DNA from: Herminiimonas arsenitoxidans
Lineage (GTDB): Bacteria > Pseudomonadota > Gammaproteobacteria > Burkholderiales > Burkholderiaceae_D
DNA length: 64,000 bases
Assembly (NCBI RefSeq): GCF_900130075.1
Contig: NZ_LT671418.1
Span: 682,001-746,000 of the forward strand
Reading direction: 5' to 3'
Shown: piece by piece, positions 52,455 through 61,381 of the stretch
Layout: every line of letters starts with the position of its first letter
Position numbering within the stretch: the first letter of the stretch is position 1
The notes under the pieces: model-generated
Seen by the model: only the letters and a program-made list of their open reading frames with translations
Database searches by the model: none
Told to the model about the DNA's origin: nothing
Program-made: the position numbers and the translations under genes

Positions 52455-54878
52455 TTAGCCTCGATATAAATCGTCTAGACGTTTTTTATCTTTGTCTTCC
52501 GGCGTGATGTTCGCTGGTGGCGCTTGCAGTTGCGGTTCTGTGTTCGGAGCAGTATTGAACATTCGTTCCCAGAAACTCTTCTGCTCATCGATATCCAGCG
52601 ATTTGACCGAATCGCCATTGACGTATTCGTCATACATCCAATCGCCATCAACCTGCGTCACGCCCGGTGGAACGATGGGAGCCAACTCAGGCTTGCCGCG
52701 CAAAGCGGTACGCATGTAGTCGATCCAGATAGGTAAAGCGAGCGTGCCACCGAATTCGCGCGTGCCGAGTGAACGTGGTTTGTCGTAACCCATCCATGCG
52801 ACTGCGACGATGTCGCGACCATAGCCGGCAAACCAGCCATCCATTGCGTTATCAGTGGTACCAGTTTTACCTGCCAGATCACTGCGACCCAACTTCTGGC
52901 TCGCCATATAACCGGTGCCGGAACGTACGACATCACGCAACATCGAATCAGTGAGGAAGGCATTGCGCGGATCGATTGCGCGTGCGGCTTCATCCCCGGC
53001 TTGCGGATGCTCTGCTTCCATCAAGACCTTGCCGCGTGCATCGACGACTTTCTGGATCAGATAAGGCGTGACCTTGAAGCCACCATTGGCAAATACCGAA
53101 TAAGCGCCTGCCATGCCCAGCGGTGTAACCGAGCCGGTACCGAGCGTTAAGGTCAGATTGGACGGTTGCTTGTCTGGATCAAAGCCAAAGTGCTCCAAAT
53201 GCTCTTTGGCATACGCTGGCGTGATTTTGCGCAGGATGCGGATAGAGACCAGATTCTTCGATCTCTTCAAACCGGTACGCATGGTGACAGGGCCATCGTA
53301 TTTACCGTTATCGTTACCCGGATTCCAGGCCTTGCTGCCCTGCTCCGAATCGCTGTCTTCAGCCAAAGGCGCATCGTTGATCATGGTGCCAGGCGAGAAG
53401 CCTTTTTCCAGCGCAGCGGAATAGACGAAAGGTTTGATCGTGGAGCCAGGTTGACGCCATGCTTGCGTGACGTGATCGAACTGGTTCATCGCAAAATCGA
53501 AGCCACCGACCAATGCGCGTATCGAACCATCCTGCCCATTCACAGCAACAAAAGCAGCGGCGACTTCCGGCAATTGCGAGATGGACCATTTTTTCCTGGA
53601 ATCTTGCACCACGCGGATGACTGCACCCGGCTTCAATTTTTTCTGCGCAGTTGCCTTGTCGGACAAATAAGCTACGGCAAAGCGCAAACCGTCGCCGGTG
53701 ATTTCTATGCTTTCACCAGAGAGCAATTCTGCACGTACCGATTTGGCGGAAGCGTCTGTCACAACGGCAGCGCGTAGATCGTCACTATCGGGATATTTGA
53801 CCAGCGTGTCGTCGATTGCTTGCTGGCGATCTTCTGCATCGGTCGGCAAATCGATCACCGCTTCCGGGCCGCGATAGCCGTGACGTTTATCGTAGTCGAG
53901 CACGCCGCGTCGCACAGCATCGTAGGCTGCATCCTGATCGGCCTTGGTCAGCGTGGTGTAGACGCTAAAGCCGCTGGTATAAATCTCGTCTTTATATTGT
54001 GCGTACATGAACTGACGCACGGTTTCTGCCGCATGTTCTGCATGCGTGCGGAAGCGATTGCCGTCTGGCAGCACATTGAGCTTTTCAGCCGCGGCCTGTT
54101 TGTACTGCGCATCGGTGATGAACTTCAGCTCGTGCATGCGCTTGAGGATGTATTGCTGACGCTCGGTTGCACGCTTGATGTTAACAACCGGATTGGCGCT
54201 GGCAGGTGCCTTCGGTATGCCAGCCAGCATCGCCGATTCTGCAATCGTCAGATCCTGTATAGGCTTGCCGAAGTAAATCCGTGAAGCACTACCGAAGCCG
54301 TAAGCGCGTTGCCCCAGATAGATCTGATTCATGTACAGCTCAAGAATCTGGTCTTTGGTCAGGTTCTGCTCAATGCGATATGCAAGGATGACTTCCTGCA
54401 ATTTACGGCTGTAAGTCTTTTTTCGTGTGAGCAGGAAGGTACGTGCGACCTGCATCGTAATGGTCGATGCGCCTTGCGAGCGGCTGCGAACCATATTGGC
54501 CAAACCGGCGCGAACCACGCCGAGGATATCGACACCGCCATGCTCGTAGAAGTTATTGTCTTCAATCGCGATAATCGCGTTCTTCATGCTGGCCGGAATA
54601 TTCGCAACCGAGACGAAGTCACGGCGCTCTTCGCCGAACTCACCGATCAATACGTTATCCGCGGTATAGACACGCAGAGGAATCTTGGGCTTGTAATCAG
54701 TCAGCGCATCAATGGACGGCAGATTCGGCACGATAAACAGCAGCGTGTAAGCGACACCCAGGATGGCTACGAAGATGGAAGCGATGAAGGCAGCGATGGC
54801 CGCTTGCCGGAGCTTGATATTGGTAGGTCGTTCAGACCAGGCAACTATGTGTGATGAAATGTACGAGAAAAACCGCAA
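52455..54878 (-). CDS. mrcA: Penicillin-binding protein 1A (bifunctional glycosyltransferase/transpeptidase)
   Basis: The 807-residue protein polymerises and cross-links peptidoglycan at the inner membrane. One N-terminal helix (about 27-52) is followed by a GT51 domain with the catalytic Glu in AIEDNNFYEHGG and RSRQGASTITMQVARTFLL, then KTYSRKLQEVILAYRIE. An OB-like insert precedes the transpeptidase with SxxK in QPGSTIKPF, SxN in RSKNLV and KTGTTDNAMDGWFAGY. The C-terminal tail is acidic and basic mixed. The start is TTG at 54878 after AGGGG; no ATG is available near the N-terminus. This copy is not next to pil genes, where the main betaproteobacterial mrcA often lies. Confidence 0.92.
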   Translation of the reverse strand: MRFFSYISSHIVAWSERPTNIKLRQAAIAAFIASIFVAILGVAYTLLFIVPNLPSIDALTDYKPKIPLRVYTADNVLIGEFGEERRDFVSVANIPASMKNAIIAIEDNNFYEHGGVDILGVVRAGLANMVRSRSQGASTITMQVARTFLLTRKKTYSRKLQEVILAYRIEQNLTKDQILELYMNQIYLGQRAYGFGSASRIYFGKPIQDLTIAESAMLAGIPKAPASANPVVNIKRATERQQYILKRMHELKFITDAQYKQAAAEKLNVLPDGNRFRTHAEHAAETVRQFMYAQYKDEIYTSGFSVYTTLTKADQDAAYDAVRRGVLDYDKRHGYRGPEAVIDLPTDAEDRQQAIDDTLVKYPDSDDLRAAVVTDASAKSVRAELLSGESIEITGDGLRFAVAYLSDKATAQKKLKPGAVIRVVQDSRKKWSISQLPEVAAAFVAVNGQDGSIRALVGGFDFAMNQFDHVTQAWRQPGSTIKPFVYSAALEKGFSPGTMINDAPLAEDSDSEQGSKAWNPGNDNGKYDGPVTMRTGLKRSKNLVSIRILRKITPAYAKEHLEHFGFDPDKQPSNLTLTLGTGSVTPLGMAGAYSVFANGGFKVTPYLIQKVVDARGKVLMEAEHPQAGDEAARAIDPRNAFLTDSMLRDVVRSGTGYMASQKLGRSDLAGKTGTTDNAMDGWFAGYGRDIVAVAWMGYDKPRSLGTREFGGTLALPIWIDYMRTALRGKPELAPIVPPGVTQVDGDWMYDEYVNGDSVKSLDIDEQKSFWERMFNTAPNTEPQLQAPPANITPEDKDKKRLDDLYRG

Positions 54879-55087
54879 CGCGATCCCCTATGAAGTCTTG
54901 TGCGTCGCAACTTTAGCAGGCATTGAGCTTTTGAGTTGAAACCAATTGTTATCTTGCTATAAATGCATTTCTTTTATGCATGTTCGTTTTGACGGTTTTT
55001 TGATCTCTGCAACATAGGGGAAATACCTCTGAAATCGGCAGAAACCGTGCTTCTTTTCAGAAACACGAACTATTGCCTTATAGAAGG

Positions 55088-55132
55088 AAATCGGTGAGCG
55101 ACATGCAGTTCATGTATGTCGATCACCGATTT
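55088..55132. terminator. Long hairpin after a small lipoprotein gene
   Basis: AAATCGGTGA-G-CGACAT... and ...ATGTCG-A-TCACCGATTT pair over 16 bases with one internal mismatch around an 11-base loop. It lies six bases beyond the stop of the small glycine-zipper lipoprotein gene (minus strand), with A and T at the outer ends. It probably ends that transcript and may act in both directions. Confidence 0.65.
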
Positions 55133-55137
55133 ACGGC

Positions 55138-55356
55138 TTACCTTCTACCAATCTCACTACCTATAATGCCGCCAACCGCAGCGCCACCGACAGTACCCAG
55201 CGTGCTGCCGCCGGTCAGAATCGCACCGCCGACCGCGCCTATACCGGCACCAACAGTCATGTTCTTATCGCGTCTGGTCATACCGCCACAACCAGCGACA
55301 CTCAGCAATACCGCTGTAATCATTGCTGTACACGCAACTTTTTGCATCATTTTCAT
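55138..55356 (-). CDS. Small glycine-zipper lipoprotein (OsmB-like), copy 1
   Basis: This 72-residue lipoprotein has a signal ending LLSVAGCGGM (Cys near residue 23), then a glycine-zipper domain of repeated GxxxG: VGAGIGAVGGAILTGG and TVGGAAVGGIIGSEIGRR. The size and domain fit the OsmB/SlyB-like stress lipoproteins of the outer membrane. A close paralogue is at 56569-56793, with a related upstream region, which shows a local duplication. GAGAGG-like ribosome-binding sequence precedes the ATG. Confidence 0.78.
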   Translation of the reverse strand: MKMMQKVACTAMITAVLLSVAGCGGMTRRDKNMTVGAGIGAVGGAILTGGSTLGTVGGAAVGGIIGSEIGRR

Positions 55357-55383
55357 TACAAATACCTCTCTTGGTTAATAGCT

Positions 55384-55447
55384 GGATACCTGCCACTGAC
55401 CGTAAAGAGAGTAGAAAAATTCCCGACAATTTGTACTAAATACAAAT
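55384..55447 (-). promoter_or_regulatory. Conserved upstream region of lipoprotein copy 1, with inverted repeat
   Basis: About 38 bases (55384-55421) resemble 56826-56865, the equivalent place upstream of copy 2; both contain ATACCTGC(C/A)ACTG and GAAAAATT. Conservation outside the genes suggests a shared promoter or leader. Next to it ATTTGTA-CTAAA-TACAAAT (55429-55447) is a 7-bp perfect inverted repeat, possibly an operator specific to copy 1. Confidence 0.5.
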
Positions 55448-55601
55448 CATTGCCTGTGTTCAACAAGTCGACTGCTGGCTGCAACGACCTGTACTTGACT
55501 TGCTCCACCACCAGAATTTCTGCAGAACATCAACTTTCGCTGTATCTCAATAAACATAGCGAGATATAATCTTCCTCCATCACTGCTTTCGAATTGGCGT
55601 C

Positions 55602-55880
55602 ATGAACACCACACACTATCTGCCGACACCTACAGATCAAACGATCATGGAATCACATCGCGAAGCGTATAAAGGCTGGAAGATATTGGTCGAAATTTCT
55701 GGAAGCTCTCGCTTTGATGATGGTGCTTGCGTTTATGCGCCCCGCATCGTCGCGACGGAGCAGCTTTCCATCGGCTTCAGAGAACTGCAGGTGCCGACTG
55801 AACGCTGCTTTCCGACGGCCAAACTATGTTTGCAAGGCGGCATAGCCATCGCGCGGGATTTTATTGATCGCAGAGCATAA
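55602..55880 (+). CDS. Small hypothetical soluble protein
   Basis: The 92-residue protein contains YKGWKILVEISGSSRFDDGACVYAPRIVATE, a pattern of short beta-strands and a turn seen in small uncharacterised betaproteobacterial proteins, followed by a helix GGIAIARDFIDRRA. The function is not recognised. It may bind nucleic acid or a partner, but nothing in the sequence proves it. Codon use is like the surrounding genes, so I regard it as a real gene. Confidence 0.55.
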   Translation: MNTTHYLPTPTDQTIMESHREAYKGWKILVEISGSSRFDDGACVYAPRIVATEQLSIGFRELQVPTERCFPTAKLCLQGGIAIARDFIDRRA

Positions 55881-55918
55881 GCGACTGCATATTTAACTAG
55901 CTATATTTAGAAAGGAAA

Positions 55919-56137
55919 ATGGAAGGCATGAGTGCAAATTATTGGCGTAACCGTTGGATCGGTGCTTTGATACACAATGGTATTAAACGTAGCGATGCTG
56001 AAGAAGCTTTTGCAAAGACATATAGCAAGCAGTCCGCAGATCATTCGAAAAGCCCTGAAATTCAGGCGCTCATGACGCTCGGCATAGGCAACGATCAATC
56101 CGACGCACGTACATCTAAATCTGTATCGCAGCATTAA
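55919..56137 (+). CDS. Small hypothetical protein
   Basis: The 72-residue protein contains SANYWRNRWIGALIHNGIKRSDAEEAFAKTY, a compact helical pattern, and a polar C-terminal tail. AAAGGAAA precedes the ATG at 55919, while GGAAGG precedes an ATG at 55928; either is possible. No family is recognised. It lies 38 bases after the previous small gene, probably in the same transcript. Confidence 0.5.
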   Translation: MEGMSANYWRNRWIGALIHNGIKRSDAEEAFAKTYSKQSADHSKSPEIQALMTLGIGNDQSDARTSKSVSQH

Positions 56138-56343
56138 GCTGCAACCCGCGCCTGCAGAACAGTCCAATTTATTGAGTTGTACTTATCCTTAGCCCAAGGA
56201 TTTACTCAATAAATGGACCTGCTTCGATGCCGCTCAGCACTGCCTGCTTTATAAGTTGAGACTGATGACAGGTATGTATTTCATCATACCGATCATCGAT
56301 CTAGGCAGTAGCCAATTACACTCGCAAATATCGCTTTGACGCT

Positions 56344-56538
56344 CTATTTCTGAGCATCTTTTGCGGCATCTTGAATTTTGTCGCCAGCTTTTTCAATTTG
56401 CTGACCGGCTTTATTCATTGTCTGGTCAACTTCTTTCCCAGCTTTCTCTGCAGGGCCTTCTTTTTGGCATGCGGATAAAGTCAAAGCCAACATTCCGATC
56501 GCCAATACGGCAACTGCACTGCGTTTATATTTGATCAT
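56344..56538 (-). CDS. Small lipoprotein with charged amphipathic helix
   Basis: This 64-residue protein has a signal with lipobox LTLSACQKE (Cys near residue 24), then an amphipathic, repeat-like helix with AEKAGKEVDQTMNKAG and QQIEKAGDKIQDAAKDAQ. It resembles entericidin- and YtxH-like small envelope proteins. The start is ATG 56538, preceded by GGAGATGG. It lies 30 bases after the glycine-zipper lipoprotein copy 2 on the same strand, so the two are probably co-transcribed. Confidence 0.72.
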   Translation of the reverse strand: MIKYKRSAVAVLAIGMLALTLSACQKEGPAEKAGKEVDQTMNKAGQQIEKAGDKIQDAAKDAQK

Positions 56539-56568
56539 TCCATCTCCTTAAAATCGATTATCGAATTT

Positions 56569-56793
56569 TTACCGATTACCCTTGCCAACTTCGTTACCGA
56601 TAACGCCACCAACAGCAGCACCACCAACTGTGCCCAGTGCACTACCACCGGTAAGAACTGCACCACCGACGGCACCAACACCGGCACCAACGGCCATATT
56701 CTTGTCGCGTCTGGACATGCCTTCACAACCAACTGCACTCAACAACACTGCAGCAGCCATGACAGCGAACACACATTTTTGTATCGTTTTCAT
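56569..56793 (-). CDS. Small glycine-zipper lipoprotein (OsmB-like), copy 2
   Basis: This 74-residue protein has a signal ending LLSAVGCEGM, then SRRDKNMAVGAGVGAVGGAV and a further glycine-zipper TVGGAAVGGVIGNEVGKGNR. It is nearly the same as the lipoprotein at 55138-55356 over the mature part. The start at 56793 is chosen because AGAGG stands before it; a longer frame to 56907 would begin in the leader. It is probably the first gene of a pair with the small lipoprotein downstream. A stress-related outer-membrane role is inferred from the family. Confidence 0.8.
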   Translation of the reverse strand: MKTIQKCVFAVMAAAVLLSAVGCEGMSRRDKNMAVGAGVGAVGGAVLTGGSALGTVGGAAVGGVIGNEVGKGNR

Positions 56794-57245
56794 TGAAAGA
56801 CCTCTTTTTACACAACTGATTACAAGGAAATACCTGCAACTGTCATTAAAGATAGTCCGAAAAATTTGTCTCGTCCGTGCGATGACGCACGTAAGCCATA
56901 GAAACATTTACATTCAGAATGAATTAATGCGGAGCACGCAGATTGATGTTTCTTCGAACCACGCTATTGGCATGAAGAAAGCGTCAGAACCGTTAAATAA
57001 GTATGTGCACTCAAATGACCGACAAGCATCATTTAAAAGTTGTATTTGTGATGATTCAGATGGCGTTCCGACTGGCTACAAACGGCCAGAAGCAATCTCT
57101 CAGAGCTGTAAAAAAAGCGACCATGAGGTCGCCTTTTTCATTTCACGTCGAATTAATCAGAACGCCCGAATCGATGCAGTGTGCTTCAGATAATCCGAAC
57201 GATCTTCCGCATCGTAGCGGAAACTAATTTCTGCACCGTTTGCCA
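56794..57245. other. Intergenic region with promoter and terminator
   Basis: About 450 bases between two minus-strand genes. The proximal part (56826-56865) is the conserved leader shared with lipoprotein copy 1. The distal part has the bidirectional terminator at 57111-57138. Open frames here are without support. Confidence 0.4.
57111..57138. terminator. Bidirectional Rho-independent terminator
   Basis: AAAAAA-GCGACC-ATGA-GGTCGC-C-TTTTT. The six-bp GC stem has an A tract on one side and a T tract on the other, so it can work in both directions. On the minus strand it ends the gene at 57246-57488. Confidence 0.85.
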
Positions 57246-57488
57246 TCATGGGAAGTTCAAGTCCAAACCAAGCTTTGTGGCAAGGACGAAGGTGACGAGC
57301 ACCAGGGCCACGAGCGATAGCACAAAGACTACGGCCACCTTGCTGCCGGCGCGTAGCACCGCGCGCGTCTCCTTCGCCCTATCCTTCTCCTTCGTCCCTT
57401 GATCGTAATGCCACTTGATGGCGAAGAACATGCCCGTGCCGAGCACGAGAGCCTTGAACGTAACGAAGGTTATAAGGGTCCAATCCAT
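57246..57488 (-). CDS. Small two-helix membrane protein of unknown function
   Basis: The 80-residue protein has two hydrophobic helices: about 4-24 (LITFVTFKALVLGTGMFFAI) and about 50-72 (VAVVFVLSLVALVLVTFVLA). A charged loop joins them (HYDQGTKEKDRAKETR). I start at the ATG at 57488 (MDWTLITF) because the upstream in-frame part has no ribosome-binding site. No family is recognised. A terminator lies 108 bases downstream. The composition is more GC-rich than the adjacent small genes, so it may have a different origin. Confidence 0.6.
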   Translation of the reverse strand: MDWTLITFVTFKALVLGTGMFFAIKWHYDQGTKEKDRAKETRAVLRAGSKVAVVFVLSLVALVLVTFVLATKLGLDLNFP

Positions 57489-57911
57489 GATTTTGAGTAT
57501 TTCCAGGCTATTACTTGACACTATCTATCGTGAGGAGCACGAGCTCAAAACGCTGCATGACATCTCAATCGAAGTCACTTTATTCTAGATTAAGCAAACA
57601 GCAATCAACATTGGACATAAAGCCCTAGGACATAATGTCCTTATAGCCTTATTAGACCTTCTACCTCGCGAATTTGGGGTGCCAGGCCCAATCTCAGACT
57701 CGCCACGAATTCCTCCAAGCCTAGAGGGCATTGCGTTGCAAACAACTAAAAATGACTCAAAGCGAGATGAATAGCGCCTCTCCCATTCTTTAAAGATTTC
57801 CGGCAATCAGCCGTTATATCAATAACAAGCATTACAAATTTCCTGACCCACGAGACGCCGTTGATTCCTCGTGGCTTACACTTTTTAATCCATTCAGATG
57901 ATATTGCTGCC
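57489..57911. other. Intergenic region between divergent genes
   Basis: About 420 bases without a supported gene. GGACAT-A-ATGTCC (57628-57640) is a short palindrome, and a further GGACAT lies at about 57613. Short open frames on the minus strand have no family features. Confidence 0.35.
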
Positions 57912-59555
57912 ATGGTGACATTACCTACCGTGGGATCAACAGGCCTTCCCGCCTCGCCATCCTCAAGCAAGAACGTTGTGTCGCCCGGTACGACTTCGAC
58001 CAGCTCTATCACGCCACAATCAGTAACTTCCGTCACACTTGGCCAAACAGGCATGACGGCAGTTGATCAGATGTATTCCCCGAGCGGCTCGCTTCTGTCC
58101 GTGTTGAAGCCTATACAGATATGGGAGCGCGTTTCTAATGATGCATTGAGCACGCTGATGGCGACGAATTTTGCCTCGCGCTCGTCATCGTTTGGATTCA
58201 AGGATCTTGGCGCTGCGTTGTTGGAACGGTTCAAGAACGGCACCGAAGATAGCGATAATTTCTCGCAATCGATTATTCAATTCGCACCGGACAGCGAACC
58301 TAGCGAAATCCTTGAAACCATTACGCGCTCGCAACTGCACACGCGGGCCGACAATCAGGTTTCTCTGAAAATCCAGACTGTAGGTGGCGCGCAAGTCGAG
58401 TTGACGCTAGGCTCACAAAAGAATGGTATGGCGGTGCAGGTACAAGTAACCGGCGGTACCCTCACCGAGTCCGATCGCAATGCATTGGCCAAGCTGTCAG
58501 GTTCATTTCAGGATGCCATCGATGGACTTGCGAGTGATCCGCCACGGCTTAATCTCACTGGACTGATGCAGTTCGATCCGACCGTGCTGTCATCGGTGAG
58601 TCTGCATACGAGCTTGACAACGGCTAAGGGCGAAAATCAAATCCTTGATTTCCAGGCCGACAGCAAGCAGCGCAGCGTCAGTACGAGTGGCCCCATCGGC
58701 AGCATGAAGGTCAATGTCGATCTGACTAATCCGACCATCATCGGCAACGCCAAGCAACAGGCAAAAGCCGTCGACAATTATTTGAAACAATTTGATGCTG
58801 CGCAAAAACGTGGTCATGGCGATGTTGCGTTGATGACCATATTTAAGGATGCGTTTGTCGGACTCAACAGCAACTACCCTGCACTAACGGCACAGCAGCG
58901 TGCGGAAGCAGTTGCAACGCCGTCGATACAATTCAGCCAGCTCGATCGTAGCGTACTGACCGGACTTGCTGATTTCTCTGCATCGGTCACGCAAAATTCA
59001 GAATTAAACAATCCGTATCGTCCAGGCGAACGGGATGCCTTTGCCTATCAGTTGTCGCAAGACAGCAGCATCAAGGGACGAAATCAGTTGGACCGTTCGA
59101 TCACGCAAAAGCAGGAATCGAATCTGACGGCCAGCTATCACGAACCGCTGACAGCTAATCAGAAATTGGAGCTGTCAACTGAACTCAAGTCACAGAACTA
59201 CTACTATCACCAGATAAAGGATGAGGCCAGTAGCGTTGCCAGCATAGGCTATGAAAAGGGAGTGCCGATCAACGCAACACTTATTCAGTCGGCCAGCCAA
59301 TCTGCACAGCTGCAAAAATACGTGATGGGCAAGCTCAGCGAAGACAAAACAACCTCACGCCAGGCATCACATACAGAAGATTTTCTGGAGCTATTCAAAG
59401 CTAGCACTCAAGGCAAGGACGCTAAAGCCTGGCTGGATAGCTACCTTGGACAACAGGCGCTATTAACGATCAACGATCAGGTGTTCTTGCAGCCGGATCC
59501 AACGAAATTAGAAGAGCAATCAAAGGAAAAAGACTTAGCGCTTCTCGTGTCTTGA
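57912..59555 (+). CDS. Large protein of unknown function with Ser/Thr-rich N-terminus
   Basis: The 547-residue protein belongs to no recognised family. The first ~50 residues are rich in Ser, Thr and Pro without a signal peptide or membrane segment. A mixed domain follows (about 70-280) with paired beta-strands (QVSLKIQTVGGAQVELTLGS, MAVQVQVTGGTLTESDRNAL), then an extended helical C-terminal half with many Gln and Ser. The frame is open further to TTG at 57861, but ATG 57912 is preferred. The low-complexity start and polar body resemble proteins secreted without a classical signal or flagellar/appendage-associated proteins, but no export system is nearby. A monocistronic gene. Confidence 0.65.
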   Translation: MVTLPTVGSTGLPASPSSSKNVVSPGTTSTSSITPQSVTSVTLGQTGMTAVDQMYSPSGSLLSVLKPIQIWERVSNDALSTLMATNFASRSSSFGFKDLGAALLERFKNGTEDSDNFSQSIIQFAPDSEPSEILETITRSQLHTRADNQVSLKIQTVGGAQVELTLGSQKNGMAVQVQVTGGTLTESDRNALAKLSGSFQDAIDGLASDPPRLNLTGLMQFDPTVLSSVSLHTSLTTAKGENQILDFQADSKQRSVSTSGPIGSMKVNVDLTNPTIIGNAKQQAKAVDNYLKQFDAAQKRGHGDVALMTIFKDAFVGLNSNYPALTAQQRAEAVATPSIQFSQLDRSVLTGLADFSASVTQNSELNNPYRPGERDAFAYQLSQDSSIKGRNQLDRSITQKQESNLTASYHEPLTANQKLELSTELKSQNYYYHQIKDEASSVASIGYEKGVPINATLIQSASQSAQLQKYVMGKLSEDKTTSRQASHTEDFLELFKASTQGKDAKAWLDSYLGQQALLTINDQVFLQPDPTKLEEQSKEKDLALLVS

Positions 59556-59665
59556 CGAAGAGACGCTCACTGCTACCCGGCTTGTAAGCAATCGGTCTAC
59601 TATTGAGCAAATGCGATCATCATATTGATCAGCGCACTATAGGCAGACACAAGAGGAGCCAAGAT

Positions 59666-60034
59666 ATGCATACCATAGCGACCGTTGCGACAGGACTTGT
59701 GGCTGCACTACACGTCTATATCTTGTATTTGGAAATGTTTTTGTGGGACACACCCAAAGGCAGAAAAGCTTTTGGCCTGACAAAAGAGTTTTCAGCCGCC
59801 TCGAAAGTCCTGGCGGCCAATCAAGGCCTGTACAACGGCTTTCTGGCTGCGGGCCTCATCTGGGGCATCTGCCTTGGTCCAGCGGGTGACTCAGTCAAAG
59901 TCTTCTTCCTGGCTTGCGTTGTTGTAGCGGGCATCTTCGGCGCAATTACATCAAGCAAAAAGATACTGTTTGTTCAGGCGCTGCCTGGAGCAATCGCCTT
60001 AGCATTGGTGCTCTTGGCTGGATCTCAGGTGTAA
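59666..60034 (+). CDS. DUF1304 family small membrane protein
   Basis: The 122-residue protein has four hydrophobic helices (about 2-22, 50-70, 77-95, 102-120) and the family pattern HVYILYLEMFLWDTPKGRKAFGL and ANQGLYNGFLAAGLIWG. The ATG at 59666 is preceded by AGAGGAG, so the longer frame from 59603 is not used. The DUF1304 family has no known function; members occur alone or next to oxidoreductases. Confidence 0.88.
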   Translation: MHTIATVATGLVAALHVYILYLEMFLWDTPKGRKAFGLTKEFSAASKVLAANQGLYNGFLAAGLIWGICLGPAGDSVKVFFLACVVVAGIFGAITSSKKILFVQALPGAIALALVLLAGSQV

Positions 60035-60064
60035 GTCGAGCGATTGAATTGATCGAGCTTGGCC

Positions 60065-61276
60065 TTATCGATTTGGTGCAAGAGCGGCGCGCGTCATGGT
60101 CAATTCACAAGCGCGAATCGCATGTCCGTTTGCAATCATGTTGCCCTTGCCGGAATAAGTCGGTGCGTCAGGCTGAAAATCACCGCTGATTCTGAATTGC
60201 CATTTCTTATCCGGAGTCTTGGTTAAATATCCCTCTCCAAGCAAGACCAGCATGTTCTCGGCGATCTGGCCGGACAACGTTTCCGCTACCTGTGGCAACT
60301 GCCGATGGACATTCACCGAGCTGCCTTTGACTTCCATGACAAATTTTGCTTTATATGCACTGCGTGCAATGTTGTCGTGACGTGCGTCGCATGCCATCAG
60401 ACCATTCCACTTCTCAGCGTTATCATCGACCAGCGCTTGCTTGCTTTGCGCTTTTGCCAAGAAGTCATTTTGATTCGCGATTGAAATTGCGACGTCTTTT
60501 TCTCCGGCAAGCTGCTTGGCCAATAGCTTCGCCATCAATGCCTGATAATTGAGCAAAACACTATAGGACTCTCTATATTCAGTCTTGAGTGATTCAAAAC
60601 CATCAAAGCCCACCACTTCTTCACCATTTTTTTGCGGAGCGGGAATTCGAACTGGCATGGAGAACAATACAGTTTTGTTCTTGGCATCAATCAACTTGGC
60701 AGTGAGTGATATCTGTGGCTTGAAGGTGGTAGAGAATGCTGCCGACATATAGCCGAATACAGTGTATTTCACATGCAAGACTGCATCGGCAGGAATATCA
60801 TTTTTTCCAAAATCGAACTCACCCTGAGCATTCGGTATCGCCAGCTTTGGATCGTCGATAAAAATAACTTCATAGCCCTTCGACTCCATCTGTGCTTTTA
60901 ATTCATTCCGGAGTTTTGCCGCGAAGTCATACGAATTTTTAGCAAACAGTTCGTTGTACTCTGTTTGCTTTTCGCCTATCAGCGTACCGTCAGCCGCTTG
61001 TCCCATTGCTGCAGTTGTCCCTGCGACCAATGCCGCACCAAGCACGCCCAATCCAGGTATAGAGCTCGCTATCACCCCCGCTCCAGATGCGCTGATTACT
61101 TTTATCTGCTTAGGCTGCTCGATCGTGAGTATCGCTATTTTCTTTATTGCTTTTCGATGATCGTCGTCCAATGCGACCGATGCTGGAGCATGCGCACACG
61201 CACTTAATATCAAGGTGATGAGCATAGAACTAACAATGAGAGGGAATCGACCGCAAATAGATTTGTAGATCATCAT
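60065..61276 (-). CDS. Lipoprotein of unknown function
   Basis: The 403-residue protein has a signal with lipobox LILSACAHAP (Cys near residue 26). The mature part has IKKIAILTIEQPKQIKVISASG, a Gly/Ala-rich segment that may insert in a membrane (GAGVIASSIPGLGVLGAALVAGTTAAMGQ, about 63-91), then a domain containing KGYEVIFIDDPK and VLHVKYTVFGYMS, like those of lipoproteins of periplasmic assembly machines. No family name can be given. ATG 61276 is preferred over the open frame to 61315. The gene is convergent with the DUF1304 gene. Confidence 0.7.
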   Translation of the reverse strand: MMIYKSICGRFPLIVSSMLITLILSACAHAPASVALDDDHRKAIKKIAILTIEQPKQIKVISASGAGVIASSIPGLGVLGAALVAGTTAAMGQAADGTLIGEKQTEYNELFAKNSYDFAAKLRNELKAQMESKGYEVIFIDDPKLAIPNAQGEFDFGKNDIPADAVLHVKYTVFGYMSAAFSTTFKPQISLTAKLIDAKNKTVLFSMPVRIPAPQKNGEEVVGFDGFESLKTEYRESYSVLLNYQALMAKLLAKQLAGEKDVAISIANQNDFLAKAQSKQALVDDNAEKWNGLMACDARHDNIARSAYKAKFVMEVKGSSVNVHRQLPQVAETLSGQIAENMLVLLGEGYLTKTPDKKWQFRISGDFQPDAPTYSGKGNMIANGHAIRACELTMTRAALAPNR

Positions 61277-61381
61277 GTTATTTATTGTTGTTAGTTCATA
61301 GGCTGAAGGTGGCACAAGCCATTTCAGTTTTTTCTAGTAACGATGCTCATCCCTGCGCGATAACTTGGCACACCTAAAACA

